DNA from: Olsenella profusa DSM 13989
GTDB lineage: Bacteria > Actinomycetota > Coriobacteriia > Coriobacteriales > Atopobiaceae
Direction: 5' to 3'
Length of the DNA: 64,000 nt
NCBI RefSeq assembly: GCF_030811115.1
Contig: NZ_JAUSQK010000001.1
Location: 2,480,001 to 2,544,000, forward strand
Shown here in pieces: positions 1 through 8,662 of this stretch. The notes below the pieces were generated by a model. It did not search any database and was not told the DNA's origin. It was given only the letters and a program-made list of their open reading frames with translations. Within the stretch, counting starts at the first letter, position 1. Each line of letters opens with the position of its first letter. The translations under genes and the position numbers were made by a program.

Positions 1-3000
1 GGCCGCATCCTCACAAAGCCCAGCTCCTCGAAGATGGCAAGCGCAGATGCGGCCTCGTCAGCCTGCACCCGTAGGCCGGGACGCACCCGCGCCGCGGCCT
101 CTCCCACCTGCTCGGGCGTCAGCACGGCGCCATCTCCCGCGCACAGCCCACGCAGCGCCACGAAGATGTCGCGCAGCAGGTCACGCTGGGGTGCCGCGGC
201 CATGAGGATGGACTCATTGAGGGTCACGTCACGCTGGCAGAAGCACAGGTGGACGAGGGCATCCTCGCCATCCCTGCCGGCGCGGCCGCTCATCTGGTTG
301 AACTCGACCGCCCCAAAGGGCAGGTGATAGAGGACCACGTCGCGCACGTCGGGAAGGTTGACGCCTTCGCCAAACGCGCTTGTGGAGACGATGCAGGAGA
401 TCTCGCCCGAGCGGAAGGCGCGCTCGATGCGCCCACGCTGAGCCCGTTGCATGCCCGCATGGTAGAAGGCGATGTGGGGGGCAAGGTCGGGCACGCTCTT
501 CCTGAGCGTGCGGGCGAGCGTCGAGGCACCAGAGCGACTGTTGACGTAGACGATGGTCTTGTCCCCCGCGGCAACGACGCTGGCAACGGCGAGGTCGCGG
601 TCGCGCACGTGACGCATGTCCCGCACGTGCAGGTTCTCGCGACTCGTGGCATCCACGATGACGCCATCCTCGGGAATGGAGAGGAGGCCCATGAGCTCAC
701 GGGCTGCCTCGTCATCCGCCGTGGCGCTGACGGCGAGCACGGTGGGGTCACCCAGCTGCGCAAGCACGGGCGAGAGCTGGGCGTAGGCATCGCGACCGTG
801 CCGCTGTGCCGTGCCCCCGTGGTGCGCCTCGTCCACCACCACAAAGCCAACGCGGCCCGTACGGGCAAAGCGCCCGGCATGGATGGCCAGGAACTCGGGC
901 GTCGTGAGCACGATGGAGCAGGTGCCACAGGACAGTTCGGCAAAGGCCCGGGAGCGCTCGCCGCCGGGCGTCTCGCCCGTGAGCACCCGTACGCCCACGC
1001 CAAACGGCGCGAGGCGACCCGCGAGGTGGAAGATCTGATCGGCCACGAGGGCGCGCAGGGGATAGACGAAGATGCTCGCGCGGCCATGGGCAAGCGCCTC
1101 GCGCGCGGCATGCAGCTGGAAGATGAGCGACTTGCCGCGCCCGGTCGCCATGACGCATAGGGTGTTCCCTCCCCGCTCGAGACGATCGAGGGCGGCGCGC
1201 TGCGCGGGCAGGAGCGGATGCCCGCCGATGAGGGCATGGCGCAGGCAATCCGTGAGCTCGCCTGTGCCCATGGAGGAAAGGCCCTCGGGAACGGCGAGGC
1301 GTGACGGCTCGGTCGCGGCGGGCTCGGCCGACGGCGCATCAACCGTCGAGACGCCCTGCGGCACCGCACCGTCACGATAGAGGATGTCGTGCACCATGAG
1401 CTTGGGCTTGGTGTGGCCCTGCCAGGTCTCGCTGACCGGCTCGAACACGAGGTCGACCACCTCGTCGCATGCGACCGCACGGTTGATGTCGGGCGTGCGG
1501 AACATGATGCCCGGTACGCTCGACATGCCATCCGAGGCCAAAAAGCGCAGGTGATTGCCATTGGCACCCACCTTGGAGCGGTTGCGCATGAACACGCTGG
1601 GAACACAGAAGAGCGGCTTCTTGTTGCCCTGGCCAAAGGGCTGCAGGACCTCCAGGGAGTCGATTCCCTCCACCGTCATCTCGTCCAGCGAGACGAGGCC
1701 GCACACCTCTCCCCGATCCTCGAAGTCCTCTGCGGGAACCTGGGCAAGCACTTGCCGAAGACGCTCGCGAAACGCATCGAGCCGGGTCACCTCACAGGTG
1801 ACGCCCACGGCACCGGCGTGGCCGCCAAAGCGCACGAGCACGTCCGAGCACAGGTCAACGGCCTTGAAGAGGTCGACGGAGCCCACCGAGCGCCCCGATC
1901 CGCGCGCCACGCCACCCGTGACGGAGAAGACCAGCGACGGCACGTGGTAGCGACTGGCGAGCCTGCTGGCCACGATGCCCTTGACACCCTCGTGCCACCC
2001 CTCGCCGGCGACGACGATGGCGCGTTCTCCCTGGTAGAAGGTGTCAACCTTCCTGAAGGCCTCCTCTGCGAGGGACGCCTCGATGGCGCGGCGCTCGGTG
2101 TTGATGGCCTCGAGCCGACCCGCGAGCGTGGTGGCCTCGGCGGGATCGTTGGTGTAGAGCAGCTCGAAGGCCACGTTGGTCTCGCCCATGCGCCCCGCGG
2201 CATTGAGGCGCGGGATGAGCGAGAAGGGCAGGCTGTCAGCCGTGACCTGCGAGAGGTCGACACGCGCCGTGGCACAGAGCGCCATGATGCCCGGCCTGCC
2301 CGTGTTGCGGAGACGTTCGACGCCATCCATGACGAGGGCGCGATTCTCGCCCGTGAGCGACATCATGTCGGATATGGTCCCCAGGCAGGCGAGCTCGGTA
2401 TAGGGGCGCCACACGGCGGGCCGTCCCCTCCTGCGCCCCAGCTCCTGGAGCAGCTTGAGCGCAACGCCGGCGCCGGCCAGCTCTCGCGAGGGACAGTCCC
2501 GCTCGATCTTGGGATCGGCCACGGGCACGCCCTCGGGCACGAGGTCCGCCGGCTCATGGTGGTCGGTGATGACGACATCGATGCCCTGGTCGCGCAGCCA
2601 GGCAACCTCCACCTTGGCGGCGATGCCATTGTCCACCGTGATGATGAGCTGGGGGGAGCAGTCACCAATCATGCGCGCGAGGGCAGGGCGCGAGAGCCCG
2701 TAGCCCTCGGTGAAGCGATCGGGAATGTAGGGATGCACGTCGGCCCCAAGCTCGGTGAGTCCCAGCGTGAGCAGGCTCGTGGCGCTCATGCCATCCACGT
2801 CGAAGTCGCCAAAGACCGCGATGGTCTCACCCGCGTCCACGGCCGCGTCCACGCGATCGGCCGCGGCGGACATCCCCGGGATGACGAGCGGGTCGAGCCA
2901 ATCGCGCTCGAGGGAGGCGGAGAGGAACGCCGTCACCTCGGCCGGATCGCCCATGCCACGCGCGACGAGGGTGCGCGCCACGATGGGCGAAACGCCGCAC

Positions 3001-3077
3001 GCGGACACGATGCGGCGCTCCGCCTCGGCGTCTGCGGAGAGGATCTCCCAACGCACGCTGTCCCTGATGCCAGGCAC
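1..3077 (-). CDS. recJ: RecJ exonuclease fused to a RecQ-like DEAH helicase (C-terminus beyond window)
   Basis: The frame is open from a GTG at 3077 to the window edge, about 1,025 codons. The N-terminal half is RecJ, a 5'-3' single-strand DNA exonuclease: motif GDFDVDG (D91, D93, D95), DHH at 172-174, and the DHHA1 GGH at 418-420. After about residue 600 a superfamily 2 helicase follows: Walker A GRGKS near 646-650, DEAH at 749-752, SAT at 784-786 and the RecQ-type QMSGRAGRDG at 928-937. Ordinary RecJ is about 560-800 residues and lacks a helicase. The start follows the secF stop at once, with GAGGGG about 11 bases upstream. The likely role is coupled unwinding and resection in RecF-type repair. 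The fusion is seen directly; joint activity is inferred. The C-terminus is missing. Confidence 0.9.
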   Translation of the reverse strand, partial: MPGIRDSVRWEILSADAEAERRIVSACGVSPIVARTLVARGMGDPAEVTAFLSASLERDWLDPLVIPGMSAAADRVDAAVDAGETIAVFGDFDVDGMSATSLLTLGLTELGADVHPYIPDRFTEGYGLSRPALARMIGDCSPQLIITVDNGIAAKVEVAWLRDQGIDVVITDHHEPADLVPEGVPVADPKIERDCPSRELAGAGVALKLLQELGRRRGRPAVWRPYTELACLGTISDMMSLTGENRALVMDGVERLRNTGRPGIMALCATARVDLSQVTADSLPFSLIPRLNAAGRMGETNVAFELLYTNDPAEATTLAGRLEAINTERRAIEASLAEEAFRKVDTFYQGERAIVVAGEGWHEGVKGIVASRLASRYHVPSLVFSVTGGVARGSGRSVGSVDLFKAVDLCSDVLVRFGGHAGAVGVTCEVTRLDAFRERLRQVLAQVPAEDFEDRGEVCGLVSLDEMTVEGIDSLEVLQPFGQGNKKPLFCVPSVFMRNRSKVGANGNHLRFLASDGMSSVPGIMFRTPDINRAVACDEVVDLVFEPVSETWQGHTKPKLMVHDILYRDGAVPQGVSTVDAPSAEPAATEPSRLAVPEGLSSMGTGELTDCLRHALIGGHPLLPAQRAALDRLERGGNTLCVMATGRGKSLIFQLHAAREALAHGRASIFVYPLRALVADQIFHLAGRLAPFGVGVRVLTGETPGGERSRAFAELSCGTCSIVLTTPEFLAIHAGRFARTGRVGFVVVDEAHHGGTAQRHGRDAYAQLSPVLAQLGDPTVLAVSATADDEAARELMGLLSIPEDGVIVDATSRENLHVRDMRHVRDRDLAVASVVAAGDKTIVYVNSRSGASTLARTLRKSVPDLAPHIAFYHAGMQRAQRGRIERAFRSGEISCIVSTSAFGEGVNLPDVRDVVLYHLPFGAVEFNQMSGRAGRDGEDALVHLCFCQRDVTLNESILMAAAPQRDLLRDIFVALRGLCAGDGAVLTPEQVGEAAARVRPGLRVQADEAASALAIFEELGFVRMR

Positions 3078-3078
3078 G

Positions 3079-4041
3079 CTAGACGCGCCCCTCGTCGCCG
3101 GCGGCGGGGGCGACCGCCGCCCGACCGTACTTGGCCTCGCGCTTGGCCCACTTGGGCTCATGCGTCTTCCAGATGGCAAGCAGGGGACTTGCGACGGCAA
3201 AGCTGGAGTACGTGCCCAGAAGCTCGCCCACGAGCATGGCGAAGGCGAAGTCCTTGAGCGTGGCCCCGCCCAGGGCCAGCATGGCAACGACCGGCACGAT
3301 GGAGGTGAGCGTGGTGTTGATGGTACGGATGAACACCTCGTTGATGGAGTAGTTGGCGATCTGGTAGTACGTGCGGTGCGCGCCGTCATGCAGCTGCTTG
3401 GCGTTCTCGTTCATGCGATTGAACTCCACGACCGTGTCATAGAGCGAGTAGCCCATGATCGTGAGCAGCGCCGCCACCACGTTGGGCGTGATGGCAGTCT
3501 GCGTCCATGCGTACACCCCGAGGGTGATCAGCAGGTCGTGCAGGAGGGCGACGATGGCCGTCAGCGACATCTTCCACTCGTAGCGCAGCGAGACGTACGC
3601 GATGATGAGCACGATGGCCACACCAAACGCCATGGCCGAGGAGCGTGTGACGTCGCTGCCCCAGTCGGGGCCGATGGTGGTCACGGTGTAGCTCTCGTTG
3701 GCGAGACCAAGGGCGGACGCGGCGGCGGAGGCATGGGCGTTGGCCGTGGCGGGATCCGTCACGTCGGAACGGACCAGGAAGCCGGCGGCAGCATCCGTGA
3801 CGGTCGTCTGCACGGAGGGGTCGACCTCACCGGCGGCGAGGAGCGCATCCCTCATCTGGGAGATGGTGACGTCGCCAGTGTCATGGAAGTCTATCTCGGA
3901 GCCGCCCTTGAACTCGATGCCAAACACGAGACCCCGAAACGCAAGGCCGACGATGGCGAGAACGACGAGCACGGCGGAGAGGCACAGGAAGGTCCTGCGA
4001 TGGGGCATGAAGCCAAGCTCCTTGGAAAAGTGGCTACGCAT
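3079..4041 (-). CDS. secF: SecF, protein translocase subunit
   Basis: A 320-residue membrane subunit of SecDF, which uses the proton gradient to help pull secreted proteins across the membrane after SecYEG/SecA export. It has an N-terminal membrane segment (about 18-36), the FGIEFKGGSEIDF signature, an extracytoplasmic domain (about 45-140) and five further helices, including the family's GYSLYDTVVEFNRMNEN motif. The ATG at 4041 lies inside the end of secD (8-base overlap), which suggests translational coupling. The next gene, recJ, begins 2 bases after the TAG stop. Length and motifs are normal for the family. Confidence 0.96.
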   Translation of the reverse strand: MRSHFSKELGFMPHRRTFLCLSAVLVVLAIVGLAFRGLVFGIEFKGGSEIDFHDTGDVTISQMRDALLAAGEVDPSVQTTVTDAAAGFLVRSDVTDPATANAHASAAASALGLANESYTVTTIGPDWGSDVTRSSAMAFGVAIVLIIAYVSLRYEWKMSLTAIVALLHDLLITLGVYAWTQTAITPNVVAALLTIMGYSLYDTVVEFNRMNENAKQLHDGAHRTYYQIANYSINEVFIRTINTTLTSIVPVVAMLALGGATLKDFAFAMLVGELLGTYSSFAVASPLLAIWKTHEPKWAKREAKYGRAAVAPAAGDEGRV

Positions 4042-5536
4042 GGGCCACGCCCCCCTTCCGAGCCGCGCCCATGCGGGTGCGCTCAGCCTCCTGTAGATCC
4101 TGCGCGACGCCCCAGAAGCGAGGGTGGTGCTCGATCTGGCGACGGGCGAGCAGGCGCAGCACCGGCGCCTTGAAGCAGAACATGGTGATGACGTCGCACA
4201 CGATGCCCAGGGCGAGCGTGAGGCCAAAGCCCTTGACGGAGCCAACGGCCACGAAGAAGAGGGCCAGGGCGGTGACCATGGTGACGGCATCGGCATCAAG
4301 CGAGGTCTGGATGCCATGCCTGGCACCCGAGACGGACGCCTGCCGCACCGAGCGGCCCATGCGGATCTCCTCGCGGAAGCGCTCGAGCACCAGGATCGAG
4401 GAGTCTGCCGCGGAGCCTGTGGTGAGCACGACGCCAGCCAGGCCCGGCAGGGTGAGCGCAAAGGCCCCAAAGTGCGAGAGCAGGGCCAGCAGACCCAGAT
4501 AGAGCACGGCGAACACGCCAAGCGAGCCCATGGTGAGCAGGCCCAGGCCATGATAGAAGAGGAACAGGTACACGATGACGATCGCCACGCCGACGGCGAT
4601 GGCAAAGATGCCCTGATGCAGGGAGTCCTGGCCGAGCGTGGGCCCCACGACACGACTCTCGGAGTAGGTGAGCGTGACGGGCAGCGACCCCGAGTCAAGC
4701 ACCGTCTTGAGCTGCTGGGCGTCATCGAGCGAGAAGTGGCCCGTAATGGACACCTGTCCATTGGTGATGGCCGACTGCACCACCGGCGCAGAGTCGATCA
4801 CGCCATCGAGCACGATGGCGATGCGACCCCTTGTCGCCGCAAGCTCACTCGTGACGTCGGAGAACCTCTTGGTGCCCTCGTCATTCAGCGTGAGGTTGAC
4901 GGAGTAGCCGCCGCCAGCCTTGGTGTTGTCCTGTGAGATGGTGACGTGCGATATGCATGACCCGTCCATGAAGGGGGTGTAGGTCCCCTCCTTGAGCTCG
5001 ATGTCCTTCGAGTTGGGGCTGTCGAGGCGCGCAAGGGCGTCGGCATCGCCGATCTGATCCACGCGTACGAACTCGAGGTGACCGGTCTGGCCAAGGGTGT
5101 CGATGACCTCGTCGGCATTGGTCGCACCGGGAATCTGGATGAGGATGGAACTCGAGCCCTGCTGCTGCACCGAGGTCTCCGCCGCGCCCAGCGCGTTCAC
5201 GCGGTTCTGGACGATGGAGGTGGCGGTGACCATGTCGCCCGACGAGGGCGTGCTGCCATCCGCGTTCTGCGCGCGCATGATGACGGACACGCCGCCCTGG
5301 ATGTCGAGGCCCGTGGTGATGCGCTCGCCCAGGGGCGTGAAGCCAAGGACGCATACGCCCAGCACCACGACGAGCACGACGAGCGTGGAGACGTACCTGC
5401 GGACCTGTGGGCTCATGCGCCTTGGACCCGAGCCATGATGGGCACCTCTGCCTGCGGCCTTGGCGCCGTCGTCCCCCATCTCCTTCCAGCGGTCGACACC
5501 GCTCTTGGCCTTCCTGCGACCCGATTCCCCTGCCAT
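4034..5536 (-). CDS. secD: SecD, protein translocase subunit
   Basis: A 500-residue partner of SecF. The N-terminus is charged and extended (about 40 residues). One membrane helix (about 47-67) is followed by the LGLDIQGGVS-type signature (here TGLDIQGGVSVIMR), a large extracytoplasmic region, and a C-terminal bundle of helices from about residue 310. The start ATG is preceded by GGGGAGAGTCC. The usual order in many bacteria is tgt-yajC-secD-secF; here tgt and secD are separated by only about 126 bases and no yajC-like small membrane gene is present between them. It is probably cotranscribed with secF and recJ. Confidence 0.96.
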   Translation of the reverse strand: MAGESGRRKAKSGVDRWKEMGDDGAKAAGRGAHHGSGPRRMSPQVRRYVSTLVVLVVVLGVCVLGFTPLGERITTGLDIQGGVSVIMRAQNADGSTPSSGDMVTATSIVQNRVNALGAAETSVQQQGSSSILIQIPGATNADEVIDTLGQTGHLEFVRVDQIGDADALARLDSPNSKDIELKEGTYTPFMDGSCISHVTISQDNTKAGGGYSVNLTLNDEGTKRFSDVTSELAATRGRIAIVLDGVIDSAPVVQSAITNGQVSITGHFSLDDAQQLKTVLDSGSLPVTLTYSESRVVGPTLGQDSLHQGIFAIAVGVAIVIVYLFLFYHGLGLLTMGSLGVFAVLYLGLLALLSHFGAFALTLPGLAGVVLTTGSAADSSILVLERFREEIRMGRSVRQASVSGARHGIQTSLDADAVTMVTALALFFVAVGSVKGFGLTLALGIVCDVITMFCFKAPVLRLLARRQIEHHPRFWGVAQDLQEAERTRMGAARKGGVAHA

Positions 5537-5648
5537 TGGACTCTCCCCGTAGGGGGCTTGCGCCCCACGTCATATGAACCTCGCTATGATACCTCAGTGG
5601 AACTTCAGGAGGCCATCAGACAACGGGTCACCACGCTGCGTGCACCAA

Positions 5649-5662
5649 GGGCCACGCGGCCC
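5649..5662. terminator. Short GC hairpin after tgt
   Basis: A 5-bp stem, GGGCC/GGCCC, with a 4-base loop directly after the tgt stop codon. There is no T-run. It may reduce read-through into secD or be a chance palindrome. Confidence 0.3.
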
Positions 5663-6805
5663 CTACCAGTCCTGCGCCGCAGGAAGGCCCTCCCATGTGC
5701 TCACGAATGCACCGTAGCGGCCCGAGATGATGGCCTCGCGGGCGCGGCGCATGAGGTCGAGCAGGTAGTACAGGTTGTGCAGCGAGAGCAGGATGGGGCC
5801 GAGCATCTCCCTCTGCCTCACGAGGTGGTGCAGGTAGGCCCTTGTGTAGCCGCCCATGCACACCGGGCAGGTGCAGGCGTCGTCAAGCGGGCCACGGTCG
5901 TGCGCGAAGCGCGCGTTCTTGAGGTTGAGCCTTCCCTCGCTCGAGAACGCCGTGCCCATGCGTGCCGTGCGCGTGGGCAGCACGCAGTCGAACATGTCGA
6001 CGCCACACGCCACGCCATGGACGAGCGTCGTGGGGTTGCCCACACCCATGAGATAGCGTGGCTTGCCTTGGGGCATATGCTCGCTGACGAGCGGGGCGAG
6101 CGTCTCGAACATGGTCTGGTGGTCCTCCCCCACCGAGTAGCCACCGATGCCATAGCCCGGAAAGTTCCCGCACTCCTCGAGGTGCCTGAGCGAGCGCAGG
6201 CGCAGGTCCAGATGCATGCCGCCCTGCACGATGCCAAAGAGTGCCTGGTCGGTGCGGTCGTGCGATCTAAAGCAGCGCTCGGCCCACATGCCGGAGAGCT
6301 CCACGGCACGCTCCACAAGGGGACGCGGCGCAGGATAGCCAGGGCACTGGTCAAGCTGCATCACGATGTCCGCACCAAGCCTCTGGGCGATCTCCATGTT
6401 GTCCTCGGGAGTCCAGTGCACGTAGGAGCCATCATAGTCCACGGTGCGAAACGTGACGCCGTCATCGGTGAGCTTGGTGAAGTCGCCGTGGCTGAACACC
6501 TGGAAGCCCCCGGAGTCCGTGAGGATGGGTCCATGCCACCGCATGAAGTCGTGCAGGCCGCCCATCTCGGCCACGAGGTCCGCGCCGGGACGCTGCGAGA
6601 GGTGATAGGCGTTGGCCAGGATGATCTTGGCACCAAGCTCGCCGAGCTGGCCGGGCAGGATGCCCTTGACCGTCGCCTTCGTGCCCACAGGCATGAAGAT
6701 GGGCGTGGGAATATCACCGTGCGGAGTGTGCAGCACCCCTGCACGCGCATGGGTGGCGGAATCCGTTGCCACCACGTCGAAGGTAAACCATCTATGCTCG
6801 CCCAC
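5663..6805 (-). CDS. tgt: tRNA-guanine transglycosylase
   Basis: Exchanges guanine-34 of GUN-anticodon tRNAs for preQ1 in queuosine synthesis. The protein is about 380 residues. The nucleophile region is VDMFDCVLPTRTARMG and the substrate pocket is DSGGFQVFS. The C-terminal zinc site has the CTCPVC cysteines followed by a histidine about 15 residues on. I chose GTG at 6805 because GAGGGGG sits 6 bases upstream. An ATG at 6826 is in frame but falls directly behind the ptsH terminator hairpin and has no ribosome site. queA and queH lie 2-5 kb away on the same strand, so tRNA queuosine genes are loosely clustered. Confidence 0.95.
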   Translation of the reverse strand: MGEHRWFTFDVVATDSATHARAGVLHTPHGDIPTPIFMPVGTKATVKGILPGQLGELGAKIILANAYHLSQRPGADLVAEMGGLHDFMRWHGPILTDSGGFQVFSHGDFTKLTDDGVTFRTVDYDGSYVHWTPEDNMEIAQRLGADIVMQLDQCPGYPAPRPLVERAVELSGMWAERCFRSHDRTDQALFGIVQGGMHLDLRLRSLRHLEECGNFPGYGIGGYSVGEDHQTMFETLAPLVSEHMPQGKPRYLMGVGNPTTLVHGVACGVDMFDCVLPTRTARMGTAFSSEGRLNLKNARFAHDRGPLDDACTCPVCMGGYTRAYLHHLVRQREMLGPILLSLHNLYYLLDLMRRAREAIISGRYGAFVSTWEGLPAAQDW

Positions 6806-6825
6806 GGCGCACCCCCTCAGCCACA

Positions 6826-6859
6826 TAAGAGAAGCCCGGCACCACGAGGGTGCCGGGCT
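6826..6859 (-). terminator. Terminator of ptsH
   Basis: A perfect 11-bp inverted repeat (AGCCCGGCACC / GGTGCCGGGCT, arms 6833-6843 and 6849-6859, loop ACGAG). Read on the minus strand it is followed by the pyrimidine-rich TTCTCTT. It lies 23 bases after the ptsH stop, as expected for an intrinsic terminator. Confidence 0.8.
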
Positions 6860-6882
6860 CAGATGGTACTACCACGCGAGAG

Positions 6883-7164
6883 CTACTCGGAGAACAGCGC
6901 CTCGTCATTGTCCTTGAGGGCAAGGATCGCGTTGAGGGCATCCTGCTCGTCGGGGCCGTCGCACGCAATCTCGACCTTGGAGCCCGTGCCCAGACCGGCA
7001 GCCAGAATCATCATGATGGACTTGGCATTGACGGGAGCGGTGCCCTTGTTGAGGTCCTTGATGGTGATGGCGCTCTTGTGCTCCTTGGCAACCTGCACGA
7101 ACTGGGATGCGGGACGAGCGTGAAGACCAGTGGCGCTCACGATAGTGACCTGCTTGGAAACCAT
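6883..7164 (-). CDS. ptsH: HPr, phosphocarrier of the PTS
   Basis: A 93-residue cytoplasmic phosphocarrier that passes phosphate from enzyme I to sugar-specific IIA proteins. The active-site His15 is in GLHARPAS. A KSIMM segment (Ser49) matches the regulatory serine region of Gram-positive HPr, so control by an HPr kinase is possible. The start ATG at 7164 has AAGGAG 7 bases upstream. The gene stands alone, with its own terminator; enzyme I is not in this window. A IIA(Fru)-type partner is encoded at 61.8 kb. Confidence 0.96.
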   Translation of the reverse strand: MVSKQVTIVSATGLHARPASQFVQVAKEHKSAITIKDLNKGTAPVNAKSIMMILAAGLGTGSKVEIACDGPDEQDALNAILALKDNDEALFSE

Positions 7165-7444
7165 AGGAATCTCCTTCTTGTTGGGGGGACGCCACCGAAT
7201 GTGGGCCCGTGCCGTTTGCCGTTGGATAAAGGGTACATCAAATGCCAATCGAATTCATGCATAAGAGACAGACAATCGAACAATGATTGCACAAGCAACG
7301 TTTTTTGGATGGTGAGAAGGTGCCATGCCTGGATTATCCGGGGGCGCACGCCCCGTCAGGTGGCACGTGCGGTAGACTCTTGCGTGCGGGCGTACGATGC
7401 CTTTGGTATGACGACACAGGGAGCACTGGGTACGAGGGGAACGC

Positions 7445-8641
7445 ATGGCTGAGGAGCCCAATCGCATGGATGGCATCACCGACGAGCCCGGTGGGGACGC
7501 AGACCCCCAGGGTGGCGCACTCGAGTCGCTCCGAAGGGGCATCTCGGCCATCCAGAGCGTGCACGAGGCCACTCGTCAGCACGCGGATGCCCGCAATGCC
7601 TCCAAGCAGCTGAGCGACCAGATCGCCGCCGACACCAAGACGCTCGAGCATCGTGAGCAGATCGATCGCGACTTTGCATCCATCGTGAGCGAGCAGGAGG
7701 CAGAGCGCGCCAAGGCATCTGCCGCACTGGCAGGCGCCCGGAGCACCGCACAGCAGCTCGAGGAGACCATCGCCTCCCTCAACGACCAGCTCGCGAGGAT
7801 GAAGCAGGACCATGAGGAGTCGCTGCGCCCCTACCGCGAGCTCATGGAGTCCGCGAAGGGGCGCTCCGATGACGCCGCGCGCTCCCTCTCCGAGGCACGC
7901 CGTGCGGTCAAGGCCGCCGAGTCCCAGGTGGCCGACAGCGCCAAGCATCGGGAGCAGCGCATCGCCACGGCCAACCGCGCGGCGGACAACGCCCAGGATC
8001 GCCTACGCCGCGTCGAGGCGGAACTCACCAGCCTGCAACGCGATCCCTCCTCCTCCCCGTCCGCCGTCTCCAAGATGCAGAGCGAGCTGGTAAGCGAGCA
8101 GGCGCACCTTGGTTCCGCGCGTGACGAGGTCGCCCGCGTGACCGAGGAGTGCCGGCGCCTCGTGGATAACGCCCAGACGCACCTGTGGACGCAGCGCCAG
8201 TCTCTCGAGACCATCGAGAACAAGGCCAACCAGGCCAAGGAGGAGGCGACGGCGCATCGGGAGGAATACGAGCGACTCTACAACGCCGCCATGGACGAGG
8301 AGAAGGCCCTCTCCGACCGCATTGCGCAGGAGCGCGCCAATCAGGCGGGTGCCCAGCGTGATGCCGACGATGCCCAGCGGCGTGTCGATGCCGCAGACGA
8401 ACGGCTCTCCGAGGCACGCGAGATTCACACCACGCCCCAGGTGACGGCGGCGCTCCGCGACGCCATCGCGGCCAACAGGCGACAGCTTGACGTGCTTGCA
8501 GCCGAGATCGATCGGTTGGCCGAGAGGGAGCAGGCGCTGCGGGACCAGACGCGCCGCCAGCGCTACGTGGTGTTTGGCATCGCCGCTGCCGCCATCATCC
8601 TCATCCTGCTGGTGGTCTGGCTCCTCACCCTCATCCTCTAG
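7445..8641 (+). CDS. Large coiled-coil protein with C-terminal membrane anchor (unknown function)
   Basis: A 398-residue protein I do not recognise. From about residue 40 to 370 it is almost entirely charged helix, rich in Ala, Glu, Arg and Gln, with heptad-like spacing and very few prolines (a PSSSPS break near 201). This predicts a long coiled coil. Residues about 374-398 are hydrophobic (VVFGIAAAAIILILLVVWLL) and end at the stop, so it resembles a tail-anchored membrane protein with the coil in the cytoplasm. There is no signal peptide. GAGGGG precedes the ATG. It converges on queA with 9 bases between stops. A structural or scaffolding role is only a guess. Confidence 0.8.
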   Translation: MAEEPNRMDGITDEPGGDADPQGGALESLRRGISAIQSVHEATRQHADARNASKQLSDQIAADTKTLEHREQIDRDFASIVSEQEAERAKASAALAGARSTAQQLEETIASLNDQLARMKQDHEESLRPYRELMESAKGRSDDAARSLSEARRAVKAAESQVADSAKHREQRIATANRAADNAQDRLRRVEAELTSLQRDPSSSPSAVSKMQSELVSEQAHLGSARDEVARVTEECRRLVDNAQTHLWTQRQSLETIENKANQAKEEATAHREEYERLYNAAMDEEKALSDRIAQERANQAGAQRDADDAQRRVDAADERLSEAREIHTTPQVTAALRDAIAANRRQLDVLAAEIDRLAEREQALRDQTRRQRYVVFGIAAAAIILILLVVWLLTLIL

Positions 8642-8662
8642 CGCCGCACGCTAGAGGATGAG
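8630..8662. terminator. Perfect palindrome spanning two convergent stop codons
   Basis: Arms CTCATCCTCTAGCG and CGCTAGAGGATGAG are perfect 14-bp complements around the loop CCGCA. The left arm contains the last codons and TAG of the coiled-coil gene, the right arm those of queA, so both proteins end in Leu-Ile-Leu. It probably acts as a bidirectional terminator or RNA 3'-end stabiliser, although no T-run follows. Confidence 0.75.

Noticed and set aside
1389-3257. A 622-codon plus-strand frame over recJ.
   Set aside because: Antisense shadow of the RecJ domain; composition is Gly/Ala/His/Arg-rich without motifs.
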